The notes under the pieces are model-generated. The model saw nothing but the letters and a program-made list of their open reading frames with translations, was not told the DNA's origin and searched no databases. A stretch of 64,000 nt of DNA from DATAES01 sp963721305. GTDB lineage: Bacteria; Actinomycetota; Acidimicrobiia; Acidimicrobiales; JACDCH01. The translations under genes and the position numbers were made by a program. Of the stretch, positions 36,082-44,940 are shown one piece after another (position 1 is the stretch's first letter; every line of letters starts with the position of its first letter). The stretch is from positions 372,001 to 436,000 of the forward strand of contig CAVRIR010000004.1 in NCBI GenBank assembly GCA_963721305.1, written 5' to 3'.

Positions 36082-37644
36082 ATGACGGCAGTGAGCGAAG
36101 CCGCCAGTTCCGCGCCGCGCGCCTCCGGCCCGGAGTCCGTCGCCGGGTCGGACGACGAGCTCAAGGAAGCGTGCGGCGTCTTCGGGGTGTACGCACCCGG
36201 CCAGCCGGTCGCACAGCTCACCTACCTCGGTCTGTTCGCGCTGCAGCATCGCGGCCAGGAAGCCGCGGGCATGGCGGTGAGCGACGGCAGCGAGATCATG
36301 GTCGTGAAGGAGCAGGGGCTCGTCGCGACCGTGTTCGACGATCGCACGCTCGCGCCGCTCGTGGGTCACCTCGCCATCGGGCACACGCGGTACTCGACCA
36401 CCGGCGCGAGCGAATGGCGCAACGCGCAGCCGGTGTTCCGCAGCGTCGGCGAGACCGCGGCCGACACCAATCAGTTCGTGCTCGGCCACAACGGCAATCT
36501 CGTGAACACCGAGGCGCTCGCCGCCGAGGCGGGCATGCTCCCCGGCACCGCGACGAGCGACAGCGACATCGTGGCCGAGCTCCTGGCGCGATCGATCGCG
36601 AAGCGGCGCGACCAGCACAGCGACGATCGGGCGCTCGAGCGCGCGCTGGTCGAGGTGCTTCCGCTGTTGCAGGGCGCCTTCTCGTTCGTCCTCGCCGACG
36701 AGGGCCGCGTGATCGGCGTTCGCGATCCGCATGGGTTCCGCCCGTTGTGCCTCGGCAAGCTCGAGAACGGGTGGGTCCTCGCTTCCGAGACCCCGGCCCT
36801 CGACATCGTCGGCGCGCACTTCGTGCGCGAGCTCGATCCCGGCGAGATGGTGGTGATCGACGCGACCGGTTGGCGCTCGCTGCGCCCGTTCGCGGAAGAG
36901 GAGCTGGCGCCCTCGTTGTGCCTGTTCGAGTTCGTCTACTTCGCCCGTCCGGACAGCCTGTTGTACGGGCGCAGCGTCCACCAGGCTCGCGTGCGAATGG
37001 GCGAGCAGCTCGCGCTGCAGGCGCCGGTCGACGCGGACATGGTCATGGGTGTTCCCGAGTCGGGTGTCCCCGCGGCCGAAGGCTTCGCGCGGGTCAGCGG
37101 CATCCCGTACGGCCAGGGCCTCGTCAAGAACCGCTACATCGGCCGCAGCTTCATCGCGCCGAGCCAGGCGATGCGCGAGACCGCCGTGCGCATGAAGCTC
37201 AATCCGTTGCGCGAGAACGTCGCCGGCAAGCGGTTGATCGTCATCGACGACTCGATCGTCCGCGGCACGACGCAGCGTCAGCTCGTGAAGATGCTGCGGG
37301 AAGCGGGCGCAGCCGAGGTCCATCTGCGCATCACGTCACCTCCGGTGAAGTGGCCGTGCTTCTACGGCATCGACACAGGCAACCGCGGTGAGCTGCTCGC
37401 CGCGCAACTCACGGTCGACGAGATGCGCGACTACTTCGGTGCCGACAGCCTCGCGTACTTGACCCTCGATCGCCTCCAAGAGGCGACTGGCGCAGTCGGC
37501 GCCGGTTTCTGCAACGCGTGCTTCACCGGCGACTATCCCGTCGAGGTGCCGGTCACGCTGCGCAAGGACGTACTCGAGCGCAACACGATGCCGGCGGGTG
37601 AGCTCGAGCGCATCGCGCACACGCCCACGCTGCCGACAGGCTGA
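36082..37644 (+). CDS. purF: amidophosphoribosyltransferase
   Basis: Commits PRPP to purine synthesis. The 520-residue enzyme starts with a 29-residue propeptide, cut before the catalytic cysteine in KEACGVFGVYAPG. The glutaminase domain shows LFALQHRGQEAAGMAVSDG and IGHTRYSTTGASEWRNAQPV. The phosphoribosyl domain shows the PRPP loop LIVIDDSIVRGTTQRQLVKM. Cysteines in PVKWPCFYGID and GFCNACFTGDYP suggest the Fe-S cluster form. The frame is intact; purM starts one base after its stop. Confidence 0.97.
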   Translation: MTAVSEAASSAPRASGPESVAGSDDELKEACGVFGVYAPGQPVAQLTYLGLFALQHRGQEAAGMAVSDGSEIMVVKEQGLVATVFDDRTLAPLVGHLAIGHTRYSTTGASEWRNAQPVFRSVGETAADTNQFVLGHNGNLVNTEALAAEAGMLPGTATSDSDIVAELLARSIAKRRDQHSDDRALERALVEVLPLLQGAFSFVLADEGRVIGVRDPHGFRPLCLGKLENGWVLASETPALDIVGAHFVRELDPGEMVVIDATGWRSLRPFAEEELAPSLCLFEFVYFARPDSLLYGRSVHQARVRMGEQLALQAPVDADMVMGVPESGVPAAEGFARVSGIPYGQGLVKNRYIGRSFIAPSQAMRETAVRMKLNPLRENVAGKRLIVIDDSIVRGTTQRQLVKMLREAGAAEVHLRITSPPVKWPCFYGIDTGNRGELLAAQLTVDEMRDYFGADSLAYLTLDRLQEATGAVGAGFCNACFTGDYPVEVPVTLRKDVLERNTMPAGELERIAHTPTLPTG

Positions 37645-37645
37645 C

Positions 37646-38692
37646 GTGTCCGAGACCTACAAGCAGGCGGGCGTCGACATCGCCGCGGGCGAAGCCGCGG
37701 TCGAGGCCATCAAGTCGATGGTGCGCTCGACGTATCGTCCCGAGGTCATCGGTGACATCGGCGGGTTCGGCGGCTTGTTCGCCTTCCCGCAGCACCGGTT
37801 CACCAACCCCGTTCTCGTCTCGTCGACGGACGGCGTCGGCACCAAGGCGCTCGTCGCGCAGGCCGTCGGGCGGTTCGACACCATCGGCATCGATCTCGTC
37901 GCGATGTGCGTCGACGACCTCGTGTGCCAAGGGGCGGAACCGCTGTTCTTCCTCGACTACATCGCGGTCGGCAAGCTCGATCCCGCGCACATCATGCAAC
38001 TCGTGCGCGGCATCGTGCAGGGTTGCCAGGAAGCCGGTTGCGCGTTGATCGGCGGCGAGATGGCCGAACATCCCGGCGCGATGGAACCGGGCGAGTTCGA
38101 CCTCGTCGGCTTCGCGGTCGGTGTGGCCGAGCGCGATCGACTGATCAGCGGTCAGCGCGTCCAACCGGGCGACGCGCTGATCGGGCTGCCCTCACCGGGC
38201 TTGCGCTCGAACGGCTACTCGCTGGCGCGGCGGGTCCTGCTCGAACAGGCGCATCGGTCGCTCGACGCTCCGGCGTTCGAAGGCTCGCATCACGATCTGG
38301 CCGAAGAGCTGCTGCGCCCGTCCGTGATCTACGCGCCGGCGGTGCTCGCGGTCGAGCGCGTCGTCGACGTCCACGCCGTCGCGCACATCACCGGGGGCGG
38401 GATCCCCGGCAACCTCGCGCGCGCGCTGCCGGACACCGCGGATGCGGTGGTCGATCGTTCGTCGTGGGAGCCGCCACGGATCTTCGACGAGGTCCAGAAG
38501 GCGGGAAACATCGACGACGACGAGATGGCGAAGGTGTTCAACCTCGGCGTGGGCATGATCGTCATCGTTCCCGCCGACGACACGTACCGGGTGATCGACG
38601 TGTTGCGGGGCCAGGGACATGCGGCCCGCCAGATCGGGACCGTGGAAGAGGGATCGGGCCGCGTGCGGATCGTCGGGAGCGCCGAGGAGTGA
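37646..38692 (+). CDS. purM: phosphoribosylformylglycinamidine cyclo-ligase
   Basis: AIR synthetase, 348 residues, intact. It opens with TYKQAGVDIAAGEAAVEAIK and has LVSSTDGVGTKALVAQAVGR, the ATP-binding region CVDDLVCQGAEPLFFLDYIA, IGGEMAEHPGAMEPGEFDLV and LPSPGLRSNGYSLARRVLLE. The start is GTG 37646, one base after purF. Its stop overlaps the pyrE GTG by 4 bases, so purF-purM-pyrE are one transcript with coupled translation. Confidence 0.97.
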   Translation: MSETYKQAGVDIAAGEAAVEAIKSMVRSTYRPEVIGDIGGFGGLFAFPQHRFTNPVLVSSTDGVGTKALVAQAVGRFDTIGIDLVAMCVDDLVCQGAEPLFFLDYIAVGKLDPAHIMQLVRGIVQGCQEAGCALIGGEMAEHPGAMEPGEFDLVGFAVGVAERDRLISGQRVQPGDALIGLPSPGLRSNGYSLARRVLLEQAHRSLDAPAFEGSHHDLAEELLRPSVIYAPAVLAVERVVDVHAVAHITGGGIPGNLARALPDTADAVVDRSSWEPPRIFDEVQKAGNIDDDEMAKVFNLGVGMIVIVPADDTYRVIDVLRGQGHAARQIGTVEEGSGRVRIVGSAEE

Positions 38693-39240
38693 CAGCGGAC
38701 CGTCGGGCGCTGATCAGTCACCTGCTCGAGCACAGCATCAAGCGCGGTGACTTCGTGCTGCGATCGGGCAAGAAGAGCACCTGGTTCATCGACGCGAAGC
38801 AGACGACGTGCTCCCCCGACGGGATGTTGCTCGTCGCCGACGCGTTCCTCGAGACGATCCCGGACGACATCACCGCTGTCGGCGGACTCACGATGGGGGC
38901 CGACGCGGTCGCGTTCGCGGCGGCCGCGATCGCCGCGACCCGCGGACGCATGTTGCGCAGCTTCAGCGTGCGCAAGGAGGAGAAGGACCATGGCGGGGGC
39001 GGCCGCATCGCCGGCGCGTTGCGCGCCGGTGACCGGGTCGCCCTGACCGAGGACGCCATCACCCGCGGTGTGGCGTTCCTCGAAGCCGCCGCTGCAGTGC
39101 GCGCTGTCGGCGCGGAGCCGGTGGTCGCCGTCCCCGTCGTCGATCGAGGTGGCACCGCCGCCGCGATGTGCGAGCAGGACGGCATCGCGTTCGCCCCCCT
39201 CGTCACCGCCCCCGACCTCGGCTTCCCCTACGAAGGCTGA
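38689..39240 (+). CDS. pyrE: orotate phosphoribosyltransferase
   Basis: Transfers ribose phosphate from PRPP to orotate in pyrimidine synthesis. A 184-residue type I phosphoribosyltransferase. It has HSIKRGDFVLRSGKKSTWFI, AVGGLTMGADAVAFAAAAIA, the catalytic loop lysines in FSVRKEEKDHGGGGRIAGAL and the PRPP segment VALTEDAITRGVAFLEAAAA. In the PRPP site the usual VxDDxxTxG reads LTEDAITRG, as in other OPRTs. The start is GTG overlapping purM. A strong inverted repeat follows its stop. Confidence 0.92.
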   Translation: MTADRRALISHLLEHSIKRGDFVLRSGKKSTWFIDAKQTTCSPDGMLLVADAFLETIPDDITAVGGLTMGADAVAFAAAAIAATRGRMLRSFSVRKEEKDHGGGGRIAGALRAGDRVALTEDAITRGVAFLEAAAAVRAVGAEPVVAVPVVDRGGTAAAMCEQDGIAFAPLVTAPDLGFPYEG

Positions 39241-39262
39241 CCTGCCTTCCGTTCCTTCGCCC

Positions 39263-39312
39263 CGTTCTGGCGTCGCCAACGGCGACATTTCGCCGGATCT
39301 GACGCCAGAACG
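39263..39312. terminator. bidirectional hairpin terminator candidate between pyrE and the dehydrogenase gene
   Basis: CGTTCTGGCGTC (39263-39274) is repeated exactly in inverse as GACGCCAGAACG (39301-39312). Between them a second hairpin, CGGCGA/TCGCCG, can form. It lies 22 bases after the pyrE stop and just 3 bases before the stop of the minus-strand dehydrogenase. It can therefore serve both genes. No T tract is present. Confidence 0.65.
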
Positions 39313-39315
39313 AGC

Positions 39316-40359
39316 TCAGCGGGCGGCGGCGAGGCGAGATTCGGCGAGGTGGTCGGCGGCTTCGGCGGGGGTCAGGTCGTGTTCGTCGCCGAGGGCGAAC
39401 ACGGTTTCGACGGTCCGGCGGATGCCGGCGATGCGCGCCCACGCTCGATCGTGGTCGTAGCCGTCTGCGCTCAGCTCCTGTGCGATGTTGATGACCCCGC
39501 CGGCGTTCACGATGTAGTCGGGTGCGTAGAGCACGTCTCTCGCTGCGAGACGCCCGCCGTCCTCTGACGTCGCCAGCTGGTTGTTGGCACAGCCGCACAC
39601 GGCCGCGCACCGCAACTCGGGGACGGACGACTCGTTCAACACGGCACCCAGCGCGCACGGGCTGAAGATGTCGCAGTCGACCGCGTGGATGGCGGACGGA
39701 TGGACGACGGCGGCCCCCATCTCACGCGACACCGCAGCCGCCACCTCCGGTCGCACGTCCGCGATCGTCAGTCGAGCACCCGCCGCGGCCAGCTCCTTCG
39801 CCAACGCGTGGCCCACCTTGCCGACGCCGCTGATGGCGATGTGGCGTCCCGCGAGCGATTCGTCGTCCCACAGGCGTCCGGCGACGGCGTACATGGCGTG
39901 CAGCACGCCCCACGCGGTGGCCGGAGACGGATCGCCTGAGCCGCCGAGGTGCTCGCTCACGCCGGTGGCGTAAGGCGTGATCGAGCGGATGAGATCCATG
40001 TCCGCCTGTGTCGTCCCGACGTCCTCGGCGGTCAGGTACCGCCCCCCGATCCGATCCACGAAACGGGCGTACGTCGCGATCAGGGCGTCCGAACGGATCG
40101 TCGCCGGGTCGCCGATGATGACCGCCTTGCCGCCGCCCAGGTCGTTGCCGCAGGCGGCGTGCTTGTAGGTCATCCCGCGGGCGAGGCGGAGCACGTCGGT
40201 CAAGGCGTCGGTCTCCGAGGCGTAGGGCCGGAACCGGGTGCCGCCGAGGCCGGGGCCGAGCACGGTGGAGTGGATGGCCACGATCGCCCGCAGACCGGTC
40301 GCGGGATCTGCGGTCATCACCACCTGCTCCGCACCGTGCGCGGCGACGAGATCGAGCAC
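39316..40359 (-). CDS. Leu/Val/Phe dehydrogenase (Glu/Leu/Phe/Val family)
   Basis: NAD-dependent oxidative deaminase of a branched-chain or aromatic amino acid, 347 residues. It has the dimerisation domain with GPGLGGTRFRPYASETDALT, the catalytic lysines in MTYKHAACGNDLGGGKAVII and the Asp in LTAEDVGTTQADMD. The Rossmann segment reads HIAISGVGKVGHALAKELAA, and VCGCANNQLA and APDYIVNAGGVINI follow. The Gly-rich substrate pocket fits leucine/valine enzymes better than glutamate enzymes. Upstream lies a copy of the dispersed repeat. Confidence 0.9.
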   Translation of the reverse strand: MLDLVAAHGAEQVVMTADPATGLRAIVAIHSTVLGPGLGGTRFRPYASETDALTDVLRLARGMTYKHAACGNDLGGGKAVIIGDPATIRSDALIATYARFVDRIGGRYLTAEDVGTTQADMDLIRSITPYATGVSEHLGGSGDPSPATAWGVLHAMYAVAGRLWDDESLAGRHIAISGVGKVGHALAKELAAAGARLTIADVRPEVAAAVSREMGAAVVHPSAIHAVDCDIFSPCALGAVLNESSVPELRCAAVCGCANNQLATSEDGGRLAARDVLYAPDYIVNAGGVINIAQELSADGYDHDRAWARIAGIRRTVETVFALGDEHDLTPAEAADHLAESRLAAAR

Positions 40360-40384
40360 GTGTGCAAGCGTCGCACTTTGTCGC

Positions 40385-40430
40385 CGCGTTCCCCGGCCCG
40401 CAGGCCGCGTGCGGCCGCTCCTTCGCTGGC
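40385..40430 (-). repeat. dispersed intergenic repeat, diverged partial copy D
   Basis: On the minus strand the block GAGCGGCCGCACGCGGCCTG, followed by CGGGCCGGGGAACGCGGC, matches the right-hand 40 bases of the 72-base repeat with a few changes. It lies in the gap between the divergent dehydrogenase and bldC-like genes. Confidence 0.65.
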
Positions 40431-40599
40431 ATTTCGTCGTCCGCGTCGATCGCAGCCGGGGCGTGACTAGTCAGTGACAACCTCGGCAAATGACCCCATC
40501 GGACTATGGCCCGAAGGTTCTGGCTTTCGTATCTTCCTGGCAGGAAACGGACATGACGGCCTAAGGGTCGCGGTCCCTCGAAGAAAAGGACCACACCAG

Positions 40600-40806
40600 A
40601 TGGCGCAGACTGACGAGTTCGACGCACCCGAAGCGTTGCTCACTCCGTCGGAGGTCGCGGCTCTCTTTCGCGTGAACCCGAAGACCGTCACGCGCTGGGC
40701 ACGAGCGGGAAAACTCACGGCGATCCGCACGCTCGGAGGCCACCGCCGCTTCCGCGTTTCGGAGATCCGTCGGTGCCTCGAGGAGATGTCGCAAGAAGAA
40801 GTTTGA
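40600..40806 (+). CDS. bldC: BldC-like MerR-type DNA-binding protein
   Basis: A 68-residue protein that is one winged helix-turn-helix. It reads LLTPSEVAALFRVNPKTVTR, then WARAGKLTAIRTLGGHRRFR, with a short helical tail ending MSQEEV. This is the BldC fold, with no effector or dimer domain. In Streptomyces BldC binds direct repeats cooperatively and times development; here the targets are unknown. ATG 40600 is chosen over an upstream in-frame start because the usual family start lies here. A hairpin terminator follows its stop. Confidence 0.88.
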   Translation: MAQTDEFDAPEALLTPSEVAALFRVNPKTVTRWARAGKLTAIRTLGGHRRFRVSEIRRCLEEMSQEEV

Positions 40807-40825
40807 CCCTTTCGCGGTCCTTTCT

Positions 40826-40848
40826 GACAGCTCTTCGCTGTCTGTTTT
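40826..40848 (+). terminator. intrinsic terminator of the bldC-like gene
   Basis: GACAGC-TCTTC-GCTGTC forms a 6-bp stem with a 5-base loop, followed by TGTTTT. It starts 20 bases after the stop codon. This is the clearest intrinsic terminator in the window. Confidence 0.75.
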
Positions 40849-40959
40849 CACTGTCGCTGCAGACTCGTGCGGATGGACGTTGGCGTCCACTCGCGGCTGC
40901 GTGTTTCGACCCCGCGGACTAGTAACTCGTCTGGCTGGTCTGATTCGTCGCTCTCGCCG

Positions 40960-41376
40960 CTAACGCGACACGACGACGAACAACAGCGACGCCTCGCACG
41001 CGACCTTGCCGTCGACCTGTGCGATTCCTGACCCGCGCCCCGCGGTCGCGCCGAGCCGATCCATGCGTGTCTCGAGCTCGAGTGTGTCGCCGGGTACCAC
41101 CTGCGCCCGGAACCGCGCCTTGTCGATCCCGCCGAACAACGGCAGCTTTCCCGCGTAACGGTCGTCGGCGAGCACCGCGACGGCGCCCAGCTGCGCCAGC
41201 GCTTCGACCATGAGCACACCGGGAAGCGTGGGCCGCCCCGGGAAGTGACCGGCGAAGAAGTTCTCTTCGCCGGTCAGTCGCCAACGCCCACGTGCGGACT
41301 CGCCGGGAACGACCTCGTCGACCTCGTCGACGAAGAGAAACGGCGGGCGATGGGGCAGGACGTCCTCCGGGCGCAT
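40960..41376 (-). CDS. fabZ: 3-hydroxyacyl-ACP dehydratase FabZ
   Basis: Hot-dog-fold dehydratase of fatty-acid synthesis, 138 residues. It has the opening LPHRPPFLFVDEVDEVVPGE, the catalytic loop FFAGHFPGRPTLPGVLMVEA with the active-site His in GHFPG, and the Glu in MVEALAQLGAVAVLA. KLPLFGGIDKARFRAQVVPG is also typical. There are no other fatty-acid genes next to it. It lies 40 bases beyond the receiver-protein stop, on the same strand. Confidence 0.92.
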   Translation of the reverse strand: MRPEDVLPHRPPFLFVDEVDEVVPGESARGRWRLTGEENFFAGHFPGRPTLPGVLMVEALAQLGAVAVLADDRYAGKLPLFGGIDKARFRAQVVPGDTLELETRMDRLGATAGRGSGIAQVDGKVACEASLLFVVVSR

Positions 41377-41416
41377 CCCGCCAAGTTAGAAGGCCGGCGC
41401 CGAAGGCCCGGGTCCG

Positions 41417-41800
41417 TCAGATGCCGTGCGTGAGCGCCTCGCGGATGCACGCCTCGAGGCGCTCGATGCCGTCGGCCTTCTCGCAGTAGACGTAGCCGCG
41501 CCGCCGCGACTCGGCGCTCAGGCGACGATCGAACAGCGAGCTGAAGATCACGATCGGCTGCTTCTCACGCCGCTCGCGGATCTGGTCGGCGACGTCGAGC
41601 CCTTCGCTCTCCGGCATGACCTCGTCGAGGACGATGACGTCCGGATCGAGATCATCGAGCTGCACGAGCGCGTCGTCGGCCACGGTCACGCCCACGACGT
41701 CGTAGCCGTCGTCGGACAGGATGTTGCGAACGAGCGACACCATCTTGGGATCGTGCTCGATCAGCAGAACACGTACACGGTGGTCGGACGCGGAGCTCAC
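41417..41800 (-). CDS. single-domain response regulator
   Basis: A 127-residue receiver without output domain. Its acidic pocket (LLIEHDPKM), phospho-Asp (VIVLDEVMPESEGLDVADQI), switch Ser (VIFSSLFDRR) and Lys (YVYCEKADGIERL) are all present, so it should be phosphorylated normally. This contrasts with the degenerate receiver at 5757-6278. The start is GTG 41800; the open frame continues upstream without a good start. It lies upstream of fabZ on the same strand and opposite the hydrolase gene. No kinase is nearby. Confidence 0.8.
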   Translation of the reverse strand: MSSASDHRVRVLLIEHDPKMVSLVRNILSDDGYDVVGVTVADDALVQLDDLDPDVIVLDEVMPESEGLDVADQIRERREKQPIVIFSSLFDRRLSAESRRRGYVYCEKADGIERLEACIREALTHGI

Positions 41801-41865
41801 TTCCCCATTCTTCCGCCTCGCGATGCACTTTTGGTGCTTCTGCGAAGGCCGGATGAAAGTGGTTC

Positions 41866-43515
41866 GTGGCCGACAGCGCGTTGCTCGACTTCCCGGGAAC
41901 GAGACGCCCGGCTCGGCAGCGATGGGTGACGGACCACGGCTTGCGCCTGTCGGTGTGGGAGTGGGGCGATGAGGACGCGCCGCCACTCCTGCTCGCGCAC
42001 GGCGGCTTCGACTTCGCAGGTACGTTCGACGGCTTCGCGCCGCTGCTCGCCGACGGCGGTTGGCGGGTCGTGTGCTGGGACCAACGAGGCCACGGCGACT
42101 CCGACCGCTCGATGCTCTACAGCTGGGACGCCGACGTCCGCGACGGCCTCACCGTGCTCGACAGCACGACTCGGCGACCGGTGCCCTTCGTCGGTCACTC
42201 GAAGGGCGGAAGCGTGCTCATGCAGCTCGCGGACGCGCTGCCGAACCGGTGCAGCCATCTGGTGAACCTCGACGGACTGCCGTCGCGCCGCAACTGGCCC
42301 GACGTGCCCGATCACGAACGCCGGCGCGTGCTCGCGGGCGAGCTGCGCAACTGGCTCGACCACCGCGCTGCGGCGGCGGTGAAGCAACGACGGCCCGGCA
42401 CCATCGACGAGCTGGCGAAGCGGCGCCAGCGCATGAACCCCCGTCTCACCCTCGACTGGCTGCGCTACCTGGTCCCGATCGGTGCGGAGCAGGCGGATGG
42501 CGGCGACCTGTGGCGGTGGAAGATCGATCCGGTCATGCGGTTCGGCGGCTTCGGTCCGTGGCGCCCCGAATGGTCGATGCTGCGCATGCCCGGCCTCGCC
42601 ATGCCGGTGCTCGGCGTACTCGGCCTCCAGCCGGAGGAGATGGGCTGGGGCACACGAGCGGACGATGTGGAGCCGTACCTGCCGCCTGGCGCGACGTTCG
42701 TGCCGCTCGCGGACACGGGCCACTTCGTGCACATCGAGCAACCGCGGTTCGTCGCCGACCTCGTGCTCGACTTCCTCGGTGATCCCCCGGCGGACGGCGC
42801 GGGATGGGGACCCGTCGGTACGGGCACACCGGCGCCCGCGGTCGCGGCCCCGGAGTCGGACATGCCGCCGTTCCGCCAGCTCGTCCGAGGTCGCGCACGC
42901 CTCGCGTTGCACGACGTCCGCCAGGGCGGCGGCCGGCCGTTGCTGCACCTCCACGGACTCGGCGAGCGCACGCCCGCCATCGCGCCCCGTACCTCGACGG
43001 CTGGGACGGACCGATCGTCGGGCTCGACTTCACCGGGCACGGCCGGTCGACCGTGCCGCCGGGGGGTGGGTACACCGCGGAGGTCCTACTGGCCGACGCC
43101 GATGCCGCGTTGCGGGAGATCGGGCAAGCCACGGTCCTCGGGCGAGGACTCGGTGCGTACGTTGCGCTGATGCTCGCGGGTGGGCGACCCGATCTCGTCT
43201 GCGGTGCGATCCTGTTCGACGGCGCCGGCATCCTCGGCGGCGGCAACGGTCCGGGCTCGCCACTTGTCAGCGTTCCCGACCCGACCGCGATCGCGCCGCC
43301 CGATCCGTTCGCGCTGGTCGAGTTCTCGCGCGACATCCGCCCGCCTGACTACGCGACGACGTTCGCCCGGCTCGCGCTCGCAGGCGTCGCCGCTCGAGCA
43401 GCCCATCGCCGTGTCGTCCGTGAACCGTCCGGAGTGGCTCGAGGCGGTCGCCCGTGAGCCCGGGGTGGTGTCGCTGCCGTTGCGCGACGCACTGACGCTG
43501 TACAGCTCGGTCTGA
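41866..43515 (+). CDS. tandem alpha/beta-hydrolase with degenerate second domain, two frameshifts
   Basis: About 550 residues carrying two alpha/beta-hydrolase domains in one chain. The first has LLLAHGGFDFAGTFDGFAPL, the nucleophile elbow VGHSKGGS (Ser near 112), a GHGD motif and the catalytic His in DTGHFVHIEQPRF. The second begins near residue 345 (LLHLHGLGERTP, FTGHGRSTVP), but its elbow reads LGRGLGAYVA, with Gly in place of the nucleophile, so it should be inactive. A base is missing near 42989 and one is extra near 43391; the net frame is kept. The start is GTG. The substrate is unknown. Confidence 0.75.
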
Positions 43516-43660
43516 ACAGCCGCCTGGGCGTGTCCGTCGGAATCGACGACCTCGGCAGCGGCGCGTCGTCGTTGGCGACGCTGAAAGTGCTGCCGCTCGA
43601 CTACGTCAAGCTCGATCGGGCCCTGGTCGCGCAGCTCGGCGAGACGGCGAGTGACCGGGC
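43516..43660 (+). pseudogene. EAL-domain (c-di-GMP phosphodiesterase) remnant
   Basis: Directly after the hydrolase stop, an open stretch reads SRLGVSVGIDDLGSGASSLA, then TLKVLPLDYVKLDRALVAQL. This matches the core of EAL domains (normally IDDFGTGxSSL...LPVDxLKIDxxFV). The N-terminal EAL motif and the rest of the domain are missing and the frame soon loses homology. I read it as a fragment of a deleted phosphodiesterase gene. Confidence 0.6.
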
Positions 43661-43744
43661 GATCGCTCGCCCTCGACGACCTCTTGACCCGTCAGCCGAC
43701 CTGGTAGCGCGCTCTCTGCCAGGACTACGGAACGTGCGGCGGTG

Positions 43745-44815
43745 CTACTTGTCGCGCCACGCGACGTAGCGCGCCAGCTCGACGAGAGCGGTTGATGCGT
43801 CGATCGTGATCGGCGCCTGCTCGATGGCCGCGACGGCCGATTCGGTCAGTCGATCGATCGTCGCTTCGATCTCGCCGACCGCGCCGGTGTCGACGAGCAC
43901 CGCTTGAATCATCGCGATGTCGGCGGCACTGAGGTCGGGCTGGCCGACCAGGCCGAGCGCCGCCTGCTGCGCGCCGTCCGCACGCAAGGTGGCGACGGCC
44001 AGCAGCGGGGTCGGCTTGCCTTCGCGCAGATCGTCGCCGACCGGTTTGCCGGTGACCGATTCTTCGCCGAACGCGCCGAGCATGTCGTCACGAAGCTGGA
44101 ACGCCTCCCCGAGCGGATCGCCGTAGGACGACAGCGCGACGTGCAGTTGATCGTGCCGGCCGGCGAGCGCGGCGCCGACGTGGAGCGGGCGCTCGATCGT
44201 GTACTTGCCCGACTTGTAGCGGGCGATGCGCCGGGCCCTCGGCAGATCGGTGTCACCTCGTGCGGTGCCGAGCACGTCGAGGTACTGCCCGACGTTGAGC
44301 TCGACTCGCAGCTCGTTCCAGATCGCCGCGACCTGCGGTGACGCGCCCGCCACGAACCGGTCCGCGTAGACGTGGGCGAGGTCGCCGACGAGGATCGCCA
44401 CCCCCTCGCCGAACCGGCGCGGCTCGCCCCGCCAACCCTCGACCACGTGACGATCGCCGAAGTCGAGATGCACGGTGCGGGCACCCCGGCGGGTGGCCGA
44501 TCCGTCCATGACGTCGTCGTGCACGAGGGCGAACGCCTGGAGCAGCTCGAACGCGGCCCCCACGTCGACGACCGCAGCGTCGTCGCCGTCGCCACCGGCC
44601 CCGACGTACCCCCAGTGGCAGAACGCCGGGCGCAGACGTTTTCCGCTGGCGACGACGAAGCGGCGCAGGACGCTGAGCGGCGCCACCAGATCTTCGTCGA
44701 GCGCCCCCCACCGTTCGATCTCGGCGTCGAGGAGCTGGGCCAAGCGGTGCTCGACCCGTTCGGCCACGAGCTGGAGACTCGCCGGCACCGGCACGCTTCG
44801 TGTCGGGGCGCTCAT
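43745..44815 (-). CDS. polyprenyl diphosphate synthase
   Basis: Trans-prenyl chain elongase, 356 residues, making farnesyl-, geranylgeranyl- or longer diphosphates for quinones, carotenoids or carrier lipids. It has VVASGKRLRPAF, the first Asp-rich motif ALVHDDVMDGSATRRGARTV and the second region EAFQLRDDMLGAFGEESVTG. There the last Asp of DDxxD is Gly (DDMLG). This change is common in some actinobacterial homologues but may affect magnesium binding. KPVGDDLREGKPTPLL follows as usual. No other isoprenoid genes are adjacent. Confidence 0.88.
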   Translation of the reverse strand: MSAPTRSVPVPASLQLVAERVEHRLAQLLDAEIERWGALDEDLVAPLSVLRRFVVASGKRLRPAFCHWGYVGAGGDGDDAAVVDVGAAFELLQAFALVHDDVMDGSATRRGARTVHLDFGDRHVVEGWRGEPRRFGEGVAILVGDLAHVYADRFVAGASPQVAAIWNELRVELNVGQYLDVLGTARGDTDLPRARRIARYKSGKYTIERPLHVGAALAGRHDQLHVALSSYGDPLGEAFQLRDDMLGAFGEESVTGKPVGDDLREGKPTPLLAVATLRADGAQQAALGLVGQPDLSAADIAMIQAVLVDTGAVGEIEATIDRLTESAVAAIEQAPITIDASTALVELARYVAWRDK

Positions 44816-44940
44816 GGCCCCAGGCTTGCACGCCGCGCCCGCCGCTTCCCCATCGACTATTCGGCGGCGACGGGGCGAACGGAGCGAGGGGGTGCCACCC
44901 CCGAGAATTCACCGCCGCGCGAGGCCGATACGTTGCTTCG

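Noticed and set aside
35275..37391. Two open frames of more than 660 codons, one on each strand, across the GtrA gene and purF
   Set aside because: Both run through real genes in other frames and consist of low-complexity Arg/Ala sequence without any family features.
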